DNA from: Microcaldota archaeon
GTDB taxonomy: Archaea > Micrarchaeota > Micrarchaeia > Micrarchaeales > CABMGC01
Length of the DNA: 33,528 bases
Direction: 5' to 3'
NCBI GenBank assembly: GCA_028867095.1
Contig: JAGWHA010000003.1
Span: forward strand, 1-33,528
The stretch's first letter is position 1. Each line of letters opens with the position of its first letter. The notes below the pieces were generated by a model. It was given only the letters and a program-made list of their open reading frames with translations. It had not been told where the DNA came from and did not search any database. Made by a program: the position numbers and the translations under genes. Below, piece after piece: positions 7,468-14,353 of the stretch.

Positions 7468-7975
7468 TTATCGCTTCACCAAGTGACTCGAGCATCAGTT
7501 TTGCCTGATGCTCGTCGGTTGTTATCATCTTTGCAATCTCAAGGAGCTGCATGAAGGAAAGAAGGTAGTTGGGATTCGGGGCAAGAGAGATGATGGTCGC
7601 CTTTGTCCTTCCCTTGTGGGCGTTGCGGAAGATCTTCTTGAGCCTTTGCACCTTCGGCACGCGGTCCCTCTCTCCAATCGTAAGATAGTAAGCATTGAGC
7701 ACGAGCAGCTTTCCGTTCTCCTTTATCTTGTTGAGCACCTTCTGGTCTGGTTCATCGCCGTTCACAAGAAGTCCGATTGCCCATCTCGACTTTATCAGGC
7801 TGTAGACCACATTTGGGTTTGTGCTCATTATGAGAAACGGCTTCTTAGGCTGCCTGGAAAGATTCTCCACAATCTCCACGTCCTCTGAGACGTTTAGAAT
7901 TTTCTTGAATCCGAGCCTCTTCTGGAGGTCCTTTCCAAACGCGTTCGGGGAGTTTGTGATGTCGAGGTAGTGCAT
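7445..7975 (-). CDS. rnp3: Ribonuclease P protein component 3 (Rpp30-like)
   Basis: A 176-residue protein that fits a shortened Rpp30/RNase P subunit: beta-alpha repeats of a TIM-like barrel, a single Asn-led strand (NGKLLVLNAYYLTIGERDRVPKVQ), then the KATIISLAPNPNYLLSFMQLLEIAKMI region that corresponds to the 'iiSsgA....LR.p.dl..l' part of Rpp30. Usual archaeal members are somewhat longer (over 200 residues) and begin with a DLH/DLN motif that is not obvious here. Overlap with pop5 supports the assignment. The ATG is preceded by TGATC as ribosome site. It begins 5 bases after the Orc1/Cdc6 stop. Confidence 0.62.
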   Translation of the reverse strand: MHYLDITNSPNAFGKDLQKRLGFKKILNVSEDVEIVENLSRQPKKPFLIMSTNPNVVYSLIKSRWAIGLLVNGDEPDQKVLNKIKENGKLLVLNAYYLTIGERDRVPKVQRLKKIFRNAHKGRTKATIISLAPNPNYLLSFMQLLEIAKMITTDEHQAKLMLESLGEAINDIEEKE

Positions 7976-7979
7976 TTGA

Positions 7980-9209
7980 TCATTGCTCCTTCTCTTCCTC
8001 CTTTGCGGCGGCCTCCTCTTCCTTGAATAATCCCTTCTCGACAGTCGCCTTTATCTTCTCCGGTGAGTAGGCGAGCTTGATCAGCTTCGTGTGGCCGCGG
8101 ATTCCCTTCCCCGACTCGTATGTGTTGATTAGTCCCTGCATCTGAAGGTCTGAGATGTACTTGCGGTACCACCTTGAGCTCTTGGGCTCCTTGTTGAGCC
8201 CATTCGAGATTGCGGAGTACTTGTCGTATACCTCTCCGCTGAAGAGATAGGTTTCGCCTCCCTCCATCAGCTTCTTGTATCGCCCTCCCTGCAAGGTGAG
8301 TAGCGCGATTGCGTAGATTACCAGCTTCTGGTGCTCTGGGAGTGTGCTGACAAGTTCGTATGCTATCTCCTCCTCTGCAGACTTGGATGCCTCCTCGACG
8401 TCCTTTGCGCTGATTTTTGTGAGCTTCTTTTCATCCGCGTACTCTGCTGCCCGAGAGATTATCTTAAGCGCAAACCTTGCGTCGCCGCTTTCCCTCGCGG
8501 CGATTGCAGCGGCGAGGTTGAGGGCTGCGGGCTCAACTATGTTTGGCTTTATCCCGAGCGCGGATCTCTGTTGAAGAATTGCGAGAAGCTCATTTGAGTT
8601 GTAAGGGGGAAACACCAGCTCCGTCTCATAGAGCGTCGAGAGGCTCCTTGGGTCGAGGTCCTCCTTGAATGAGATCTTGTTTGAGACGCCCACTATTGTT
8701 ATCCCGCCGGTCTTTATGTCGCTGTTTGCTCTCGTCATTGTGTAAATTAGATCATCCAGGTCCTTGACTATGTCTATCTCGTCGAGCACGACGATCAGCA
8801 CCTTTCCGTCCTCCTCGATCCAGGACATCAGCCTCTCGTATATGTCGACGAGCCCGTACCCCCTCTTCGCGTAGTTTGGAAGGTGGTCGCTGATTATCTT
8901 GCTGAGCACCCTGTACCTTGAGTTGTAGATCCTGCAGTTTATGTAGGAGATCTTTGCCTTGACAGTCGCAAGCTTCTTTACCTCCTCGATCACGTACTTG
9001 ACGCTCGAGGTCTTGCCGGTTCCTGTCTTGCCGTAGATGAAAAGGTTCCTTCCCCTCTCTCCCTTGAGCGACGGCGTGAGCGCCTTGACTATGCTTGCAA
9101 TCTGCTTGTCGCGGAAGAGGAGATGGTCCGGCATGAAGTGTGGCGAAAGCGCATCCCTGTTGATAAAAATTGCCGACTCCTTAAGGAGGTCAGCGAAAGG
9201 CTCGACCAA
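7980..9209 (-). CDS. cdc6: Orc1/Cdc6-type replication initiator
   Basis: A 409-residue AAA+ ATPase that marks replication origins and helps load the MCM helicase. It has Walker A GKTGTGKTS (about 60-68), Walker B VVLDEID (about 140), a sensor-1 segment IVGVSNKISF, a sensor-2 region GDARFALKII, and a C-terminal winged helix (about 300-390) that contacts origin DNA. The tail is Glu/Lys-rich and low-complexity. The only plausible start near the family N-terminus (DLLKESAIFINRDALSPHFMPD) is a TTG at 9209, preceded by GGGGAT; the first ATG would remove conserved residues. It lies 11 bases after the Mrp gene. Confidence 0.92.
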   Translation of the reverse strand: MVEPFADLLKESAIFINRDALSPHFMPDHLLFRDKQIASIVKALTPSLKGERGRNLFIYGKTGTGKTSSVKYVIEEVKKLATVKAKISYINCRIYNSRYRVLSKIISDHLPNYAKRGYGLVDIYERLMSWIEEDGKVLIVVLDEIDIVKDLDDLIYTMTRANSDIKTGGITIVGVSNKISFKEDLDPRSLSTLYETELVFPPYNSNELLAILQQRSALGIKPNIVEPAALNLAAAIAARESGDARFALKIISRAAEYADEKKLTKISAKDVEEASKSAEEEIAYELVSTLPEHQKLVIYAIALLTLQGGRYKKLMEGGETYLFSGEVYDKYSAISNGLNKEPKSSRWYRKYISDLQMQGLINTYESGKGIRGHTKLIKLAYSPEKIKATVEKGLFKEEEAAAKEEEKEQ

Positions 9210-9220
9210 GAAATCCCCGA

Positions 9221-10021
9221 CTATGTAATGAGTTTCTTTACAATATCTATAAATACTCCTTTAATCTCCTCATCCTCCAGAACCGGAATCTTTCCTTCGT
9301 CGGTGAGGGAGCTGATTTTAGCGCTGGCCCGAACGGCCCCAAGTATGCCGCATCCCAGGGCATCGGCGACCTCCTTTGCGCCCTTTGCGCTGCCATCAGA
9401 CATGTTCTCCACCACGCCAAGGAGCGCAAGACCGAACTTCTTTGCCATTGAGCCCGACTTGATCGTGTTTATTGCTGCGATGTGCTGCGGCGTCGTGACA
9501 AGCACGAAGCCGTCAAGCGGGATGAGCTGCATTAAAGTCAGCGGGGCGTCGCTTGAGCCTGGAGGAAGGTCTATTATAAGATAGTCCAGATCCCCCCAGG
9601 TCGTGTCTGCGAAGAACTCCTTGAGCATCTTTGTGAGCATTGGGCCCCTCCAGATTATCGGCTTTCCGGAATCCGCAAAGAACATTGCTGTGGAGATTAT
9701 CTTCACTCCGCCAACCTCTATCGGCTTGAGGGGGTAGTCGCGTGGCGGCTCGCCCTTGTACCCTACGAAATATGTCACATTGGGGGTGTCTATATCCGCG
9801 TCAAGTATCCCAACCTTGTAGCCCATTGAGTGAAGGGTGTATGCAAGGTTGACCGCCGTTGTGGTCTTTCCTACCCCTCCCTTTGCGCTGTAGACGCCGA
9901 TCTTGTGCTTGATGCTTGCAAGCTTTGCCTTGAGCTCCTCCCTCTGCCTTATGACTGCGAGGAATGACGGGTCTATCTTGCTGAGGTTCGCGTTTTCCGG
10001 GTTGAACTCTCCTTCCGTCAT
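9221..10021 (-). CDS. Mrp/Nbp35-family P-loop ATPase lacking the CxxC motif
   Basis: A 266-residue deviant-Walker ATPase of the Mrp/ApbC/Nbp35 family, which carries iron-sulfur clusters to target proteins. It shows the P-loop SAKGGVGKTTTAVNLAY, the DADIDTPN switch, IIDLPPGSSDAPLTLMQ, and VVENMSDGS. Normal members have CPxC a few residues after ENMS, which binds the bridging cluster; here that insert is absent and the sequence runs ENMSDGSAKGAKEVADALG. It may therefore not hold a cluster in the usual way. ATG 10021 with GTGAT upstream is preferred over GTG 10039. Confidence 0.85.
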   Translation of the reverse strand: MTEGEFNPENANLSKIDPSFLAVIRQREELKAKLASIKHKIGVYSAKGGVGKTTTAVNLAYTLHSMGYKVGILDADIDTPNVTYFVGYKGEPPRDYPLKPIEVGGVKIISTAMFFADSGKPIIWRGPMLTKMLKEFFADTTWGDLDYLIIDLPPGSSDAPLTLMQLIPLDGFVLVTTPQHIAAINTIKSGSMAKKFGLALLGVVENMSDGSAKGAKEVADALGCGILGAVRASAKISSLTDEGKIPVLEDEEIKGVFIDIVKKLIT

Positions 10022-10072
10022 CAAATCACAATTAGACACATTTAATGGGAGGGCAGAATTAATATAATTTCA

Positions 10073-10360
10073 TCAGGAGCGCCTCCCGCGGGCAAGCTCC
10101 CACTCGGTGTTTATCGCTTTGATGAACTTGATTATCTTCTCGCGCCTTGCGGATGTTTCGTTCTCGCGGTCGGCAAGGCCCATCAAAGTCTCGGTAAGCG
10201 TGACCTTGCCAAACCAATCATCAGCGGGGATGGACCTGACCACCCCTCCTGCGGCAGCCCCAATCTGGCCTTCCCTAAGACAAACTATCTTCTCAAGATC
10301 AAGTCGGTATGGCAGGGTAGCTTTAACTGCAATGGGGGCTTTCGCCATGGAATCCGACAT
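10073..10360 (-). CDS. Small protein of unknown function
   Basis: A 95-residue basic protein, MSDSMAKAPIAVKATLPYRLDLEKIV at the N-terminus and Arg-rich at the C-terminus (ARGRRS). I recognise no domain. A TATA-like TTATAAAC on the minus strand (10377-10384) is only about 20 bases from the ATG at 10360, so the transcript may start near the second ATG at 10348 (MAKAPIAVK), giving 91 residues. It is divergent from the SSB gene. Confidence 0.6.
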   Translation of the reverse strand: MSDSMAKAPIAVKATLPYRLDLEKIVCLREGQIGAAAGGVVRSIPADDWFGKVTLTETLMGLADRENETSARREKIIKFIKAINTEWELARGRRS

Positions 10361-10437
10361 CTATGGCAGGGGGTTGTTTATAAGGGCAAACCCAAGCTTT
10401 GTTTAATTGCCAAAAGCGGGTTTTCGGGGCATACATA

Positions 10438-10485
10438 GATTATTATAATTATTCGATTAAATTCTATTTTACTATACTTAGGTGA
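10438..10485 (+). promoter_or_regulatory. Promoter and ribosome site of the SSB operon
   Basis: A TATA-like stretch (TATTATAATT, 10441-10450) is followed about 27 bases later by a predicted start near 10472 and by AGGTGA at 10480-10485, 5 bases before the ATG at 10491. The 130-base gap to the divergent gene is otherwise AT-rich and without an ORF. Confidence 0.5.
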
Positions 10486-10490
10486 ATTAA

Positions 10491-10853
10491 ATGAATATAA
10501 GTGAATTGAAAGCAGGAGCGACCAACGTCACAATTGAGGCGACGGTAGCGGCAAAGCAGGAACCTAGAGAGGTTGTAACAAAGTACGGAAAGAGGCTTAA
10601 CGTAGCGAACATTACGCTCAAGGATGATTCGGGAAGCATCGCAATGTCCCTGTGGGGAAACGATGTCGAGACAATAAGCGAGGGGGACGTGATAAAGGTC
10701 ACAAACGGATATGTAAGTGAGTTCAGGGGGGCGCCGCAGCTTTCCGCAGGAAAGTTCGGAAAGATCGAGGTAGTCACAAAGGGCTCAGGAAAGGCGGAAA
10801 AGAAGGAGGAGGAAGAAGCAAATTTTGACGATGTAGAAGAAGGGGAGATATAA
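10491..10853 (+). CDS. Single-OB-fold ssDNA-binding protein (SSB/RPA-like)
   Basis: A 120-residue protein with one OB fold (about 5-95: NVTIEATVAAKQEPREVV..YGKRLNVANITLKDDSGSIAMSLWGNDV) and an acidic tail rich in Glu (KKEEEEANFDDVEEGEI). The layout of an OB core with a flexible acidic tail is that of crenarchaeal SSB and of bacterial SSB, whose tail recruits repair and replication proteins. The SLWGN motif is typical of RPA-type OB folds. Its TAA stop shares bases with the ATG of the peroxiredoxin gene (TAATG). Confidence 0.85.
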   Translation: MNISELKAGATNVTIEATVAAKQEPREVVTKYGKRLNVANITLKDDSGSIAMSLWGNDVETISEGDVIKVTNGYVSEFRGAPQLSAGKFGKIEVVTKGSGKAEKKEEEEANFDDVEEGEI

Positions 10854-11317
10854 TGGTACTTGCGGAAGGGACCGCAGCGCCAGACTTCAAGTTGATGGGC
10901 ACGGACAACCAGGCCCATTCGCTTAGCGAATTTAGGGGCAAGAAGGTTGTCCTTTATTTTTATCCAAAGGATGACACGCCAGGCTGCACCAAGGAGGCGT
11001 GCGATTTTAGGGACGCGCTGGATTCCATAAGGGAGCTCGGCACGGAAGTTATTGGAGTGAGCAAGGACAACGTTATGTCCCACGTCAAGTTCACAAACAA
11101 GTACAACCTGAACTTCATGCTGCTCGCGGACATGACGGGCAAGGTATGCGAGGAGTATGGGGTGCTCGGCAAGAAGAGCATGTTCGGGAACTCGTTTCTT
11201 GGCATAGTGAGGACCACATTCATAATAGACAAGAAAGGCGAGATAGCGAAGGTCTTCTCCCCTGTGAAGGTTGAGGGGCACAGAAAGGAAGTGATTGAAG
11301 CGCTGAAGAATGGTTGA
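10853..11317 (+). CDS. bcp: Peroxiredoxin, PrxQ/Bcp type
   Basis: A 154-residue thiol peroxidase that reduces hydrogen peroxide and organic peroxides. The thioredoxin fold carries YPKDDTPGCTKEACDFRD, where the first Cys is the peroxidatic one and the second, five residues later, is the resolving Cys characteristic of PrxQ. The end of the protein (IRTTFIIDKKGEIAKVF-like) is standard. The start overlaps the SSB stop. Confidence 0.94.
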   Translation: MVLAEGTAAPDFKLMGTDNQAHSLSEFRGKKVVLYFYPKDDTPGCTKEACDFRDALDSIRELGTEVIGVSKDNVMSHVKFTNKYNLNFMLLADMTGKVCEEYGVLGKKSMFGNSFLGIVRTTFIIDKKGEIAKVFSPVKVEGHRKEVIEALKNG

Positions 11318-11327
11318 TGGTGAATTT

Positions 11328-11621
11328 ATGGCAAAGAAAAACAACAGAAAGGAGGAAGGGATGCATGAGCACATGATGATGCACCGCGCAAGGAGGGGAA
11401 GGGGGATACTGTCCCTTATAGTGGGGCTGATCTTCATTTACATCGCCTACACGTGGAACCCGGCAGTTATTGCGACAATTATAGTTTTAGGGATAGGAGT
11501 ATGGTTCGTTAGCATGGCCTGCATGAAGCTTGGATGGAGCTATTGGGGCAGAGGCTGCTGTTGTGGGTGCGGATGCGGTTGCGGAGGGGAGTGCAACTGC
11601 GTGATGGACAACAAGCACTGA
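11328..11621 (+). CDS. Small membrane hairpin protein with Met/His and Cys clusters
   Basis: A 97-residue protein not recognised as a known family. A basic N-terminus with a Met/His cluster (MHEHMMMHR, 12-20) leads into two hydrophobic helices (about 27-42 and 46-66) and then a short tail holding eight cysteines between residues 77 and 91 (CCC-G-C-G-C-G-C..ECNC). His, Met and Cys clusters at the two ends, both probably on the same side of the membrane, suggest metal binding or sensing. ATG 11328 has GGTGA upstream; an in-frame ATG at 11310 would overlap the peroxiredoxin end. It is the last gene of the SSB-peroxiredoxin unit. Confidence 0.78.
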   Translation: MAKKNNRKEEGMHEHMMMHRARRGRGILSLIVGLIFIYIAYTWNPAVIATIIVLGIGVWFVSMACMKLGWSYWGRGCCCGCGCGCGGECNCVMDNKH

Positions 11622-11649
11622 ACGCTTTTGATTGTTTTATTTTCCCTTT

Positions 11650-11675
11650 GGACAGAAGGGGCTTCCTTTCTGTCC
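11650..11675. terminator. Hairpin between convergent genes
   Basis: GGACAGAAGG (11650-11659) and CCTTTCTGTCC (11665-11675) form a ten-pair stem with one bulged base and a five-base loop, flanked on both sides by T-rich runs (TTTTATTTTCCCTTT and ATTCTTTTCC). It lies between the convergent Cys-rich protein gene and the beta-CASP ribonuclease gene and would serve as a transcript end on either strand. Confidence 0.45.
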
Positions 11676-11721
11676 CCATTCTTTTCCTTCCGGTGCAGCT
11701 GGAATTTGGTAAAAAGCTGAT

Positions 11722-12975
11722 TCAGAAGTCGATTTTCATCTTCTCCCCGAACTTGGGGGCGTGGGCATCGAATCCCTCGAGCTTCAGTGACTCGGCAAGC
11801 GCCTCAGTGTTCTGCTTGTCCCCGTGGACGCAGATGACCGTCTCGGGATCGCTTTCCCTTACATACTTGTAGATATCCTCCTTGCTTGCGTGCGCTGAGA
11901 AGTCGTAGTAGGTCGCCTGGTTGTTAATCTTGCAGCTCTCCCCGTCGATATCCAGTGGCTCGCCCTTGAGCAGAAGGTTGCCGTTTGTGCCCTCCACCTG
12001 ATATCCTGTGATCATGATTCTTGAGCGCGGATTGAGCTTTGTTATGTAGTGAAGCACCGGGCCACCGTTTAGCATCCCTGCGGTGGTCACGATGACTGAG
12101 GGGCTTTTGAGGGCGCCCACCCTGTCGTAGTGCTCGCCTATCCAGTTGACCTGCTTCATTGCGCTCATGATCATCTCCTTGTTCGCTGTGAACTCTGGAT
12201 ACCTCATCACAATCTCTGTTGCCTTCTTTGCCATCCCATCCATGTAGGTCTGGTCGATTAGGCCATGGTTGTAGAGGATTGCTATTATCTCCTGCGCCCT
12301 GCCCACAGCAAAGCATGGAACCAGCGCTGTCCCTCCGTTGTCAAGGGTCTCCTTCACATCCTCTATGAACGCCTTGATTAGCTGGGCCCTGTCAGGATGG
12401 CTTCTTGTCGCGTAGGTGGACTCAATCATCAGTATGTCGCTCTTTACGATCTCTGCGCTGTTCTGGGTTACCTGGGGTTGAATCTTGAAGTCCCCTGTGT
12501 AGACAAACCTCCTCTGGTTGTGGCTCTTCTCTATCAGCGTTATTGCGCTGCCTGGTATGTGGCCCGCGTCGGAGAAATTGATCGTGTAGTTTGCGAAATC
12601 AATCTCCGAGTTGTAGTTGTAGGATAGGAACTTCTGGAGGTAGGTCCTTAGGTCCCTCTTTGAGTACATCGGCTTGATGTGGTTCTTCTTGCTGATGCCA
12701 AGCGAGTCCTCAAGCAGAAGCTCGCTGAGTTCCATTGTAGGCCTTGTGCCGAATGCAACCGGGAACTGCTGGTCGTAGAGGATCGGAAGCGCTCCAGTGT
12801 GGTCGAAGTGGGCGTGGCTAACCACCACCGCGTCCACCTTTGCGGGGATCAGCGGATACTCTAGCTTCGGGGTGCCGTTCTTGACCCCGTAGTCGAGAAG
12901 AATGTTCTTCTGATCCTTTAGAAGAAACGCGGACCTTCCCACCTCTCCCGCGCCGCCCAAAAATTGTATTTCCAG
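11722..12975 (-). CDS. Beta-CASP metallo-beta-lactamase ribonuclease (aCPSF2-like)
   Basis: A 417-residue ribonuclease without KH domains. It has the metallo-beta-lactamase core (IQFLGGAGEVGRSAF; SHAHFDHTGALP metal site; DAGHIPGSA; GDF) and the beta-CASP module (ESTYA, PCFAVGRAQE, TTAGML and the late DFSAHAS and VICVHGD motifs). Length and order match archaeal aCPSF2, which processes RNA by endo- and 5' exonuclease action. No ATG/GTG/TTG fits the family start: the frame opens at a TTG (13026) that lies upstream of the TATA box. The CTG at 12975, giving (M)EIQFLGG with GTGA 4 bases upstream, fits both family and promoter. Confidence 0.87.
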   Translation of the reverse strand: MEIQFLGGAGEVGRSAFLLKDQKNILLDYGVKNGTPKLEYPLIPAKVDAVVVSHAHFDHTGALPILYDQQFPVAFGTRPTMELSELLLEDSLGISKKNHIKPMYSKRDLRTYLQKFLSYNYNSEIDFANYTINFSDAGHIPGSAITLIEKSHNQRRFVYTGDFKIQPQVTQNSAEIVKSDILMIESTYATRSHPDRAQLIKAFIEDVKETLDNGGTALVPCFAVGRAQEIIAILYNHGLIDQTYMDGMAKKATEIVMRYPEFTANKEMIMSAMKQVNWIGEHYDRVGALKSPSVIVTTAGMLNGGPVLHYITKLNPRSRIMITGYQVEGTNGNLLLKGEPLDIDGESCKINNQATYYDFSAHASKEDIYKYVRESDPETVICVHGDKQNTEALAESLKLEGFDAHAPKFGEKMKIDF

Positions 12976-13008
12976 TGACTCACATCGTTTAAATAAGAAA
13001 AATCCTTT

Positions 13009-13022
13009 TAAGTATATACTTA
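13009..13022. promoter_or_regulatory. Palindromic TATA element shared by two divergent genes
   Basis: TAAGTATATACTTA is a perfect 14-base palindrome. Its centre (13015.5) is 40.5 bases from the ATG at 13056 on the plus strand and 40.5 bases from the CTG at 12975 on the minus strand. One TBP site could thus serve transcription in both directions with equal leaders. It is the only strong TATA-like sequence in the gap. Confidence 0.6.
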
Positions 13023-13055
13023 TCAATATCTTTAGCTTTTGCCTTAGGCGTTGTT

Positions 13056-13730
13056 ATGGTTGTAGAGGACATAAATTTTTTGGATATGGCTTGTTTGCTC
13101 AAAATAGGCCCGGATACAGTTATGGAAAAGTTTGGGGGGCTGATAAACACCAGCTTCTTTGACGCCTCCACGATTGCAGGGACCCTCAAGCAGAAAGGGC
13201 TCATAGAGTTCACAAACGACTACCCAGGGCCGAACGGGCTTCTGGTGTCAGCACTGGGAAAGAGCGTTCTTGGTGAGGCAGAGGCAAAGAGTGCCGAGCC
13301 TTTTGACATGCTGGACTCCACAATACTCCAGCAGCTATCAGGCGGGAAAAGGCTCCCCGTGGAGCTGGGAAACTCGCTTAACCTAAGGAGCAAGGACCTT
13401 GCATTCAGGCTCTACAAGCTCTACAGGCAGAACTACATAATCTATGATCTAAAGAACGGAGGCGTCGAGCTCCTCCTGACCGAGGGCGGATTCCTCAAGA
13501 TCAAGAACATAATGCCGGCAAGCGCGCCCAACATAGCGCAGCCCGCAAAGCAGGCGGCTTCCCCTCTGGGAAAGATCCTCGTAGGCTCACCGCAGGAGCC
13601 AGCTGCCCAGGGAGAGCAGACAGCGGAGGTGAAGGCGCATGGAAGCAGGAGGATCCTGTGGATCTTCGTTGCAGTAATTGTGATTGCGGTTGCGGGATAC
13701 GTAGTGATGACCAATTTCATCGGGGTATAG
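13056..13730 (+). CDS. Tail-anchored protein with two winged-helix-like domains
   Basis: A 224-residue protein. The first 155 residues look like two consecutive winged-helix units (around 30-75, ending in GLIEFTNDYPGPNGLLVSALGKSVL; and 85-150, with FRLYKLYRQNYIIYDLKNGGVELLLTEGG). A Pro/Ala/Gln-rich linker follows (about 155-195), then a basic RR and one hydrophobic helix (about 199-219). The domain order predicts a cytoplasmic DNA- or protein-binding head tethered to the membrane. It is followed by acdB after one base. Function unknown. Confidence 0.7.
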   Translation: MVVEDINFLDMACLLKIGPDTVMEKFGGLINTSFFDASTIAGTLKQKGLIEFTNDYPGPNGLLVSALGKSVLGEAEAKSAEPFDMLDSTILQQLSGGKRLPVELGNSLNLRSKDLAFRLYKLYRQNYIIYDLKNGGVELLLTEGGFLKIKNIMPASAPNIAQPAKQAASPLGKILVGSPQEPAAQGEQTAEVKAHGSRRILWIFVAVIVIAVAGYVVMTNFIGV

Positions 13731-13731
13731 A

Positions 13732-14346
13732 ATGGAGCTTGTGGAGTATAACGCTGCTGCAAGGCTCATCAACTCCTACGGGATAAAAAGCATAGACAGC
13801 AGATATGTCAAAAGCGCAGAAGAGGCAGTCTCATTTTCAAAGGGGGGAAAGATTGTTCTCAAGGCGATGTCGAACAAGTCGCTGCACAAGTCAAAGGCTG
13901 GGCTGATAAGAATCAATCTCTCCAGGCCGGAGGAAATTGGAAGTGCGTTTAAGGACCTGCAGAAGAGGGCGAAAAAGTTTGCGCCGTACAAAATAATCGC
14001 CCAGAAGATGGCGGAGAATGGGGTTGAGATAATCGTTGGGGGGAGGGAGGACGCTCAGTTTGGAAAGCTGCTGCTGCTCGGCCTTGGAGGGATCTATGTG
14101 GAGACGTTCCGCGACTTTGCGCTCAGGGTATGCCCCATAACAGTATTTGATGCAAAGCAGATGATTAGCCAGCTGAAGTCGAGGAACATTGTCACATACA
14201 ACGGAAAGTCTGAGAAGGTCCTCGAGGGCTTGCTGCTCAAGGCGTCAAAGCTGCTTGCCGAGAACAAACTGTCTGAGCTCGACCTAAACCCCGTGATAAT
14301 CAGGGAGGACGGCTACGATGTCGTCGATATAAGGATACTAAAATAG
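13732..14346 (+). CDS. Acyl/acetyl-CoA synthetase (ADP-forming), beta subunit
   Basis: A 204-residue ATP-grasp protein, the nucleotide-binding subunit of the ADP-forming acyl-CoA synthetase, which makes ATP from ADP, phosphate and an acyl-CoA. Visible are VLKAMSNKSLHKSKAGLIRINL (the Kxx..Hk.d.GgV.lnl pattern), IIAQKMAENGVEIIVGGREDAQFGKLLLLGLGGIYVE, and the C-terminal LSELDLNPVII. It is somewhat shorter than the usual separate beta subunit of about 230 residues. It lies directly upstream of the alpha subunit. Confidence 0.88.
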   Translation: MELVEYNAAARLINSYGIKSIDSRYVKSAEEAVSFSKGGKIVLKAMSNKSLHKSKAGLIRINLSRPEEIGSAFKDLQKRAKKFAPYKIIAQKMAENGVEIIVGGREDAQFGKLLLLGLGGIYVETFRDFALRVCPITVFDAKQMISQLKSRNIVTYNGKSEKVLEGLLLKASKLLAENKLSELDLNPVIIREDGYDVVDIRILK

Positions 14347-14353
14347 TGTGAAC

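Noticed and set aside
10487..11437. 316-residue minus-strand frame
   Set aside because: It is the antisense of the SSB and peroxiredoxin genes; its residues show no domain and the sense genes are certain.
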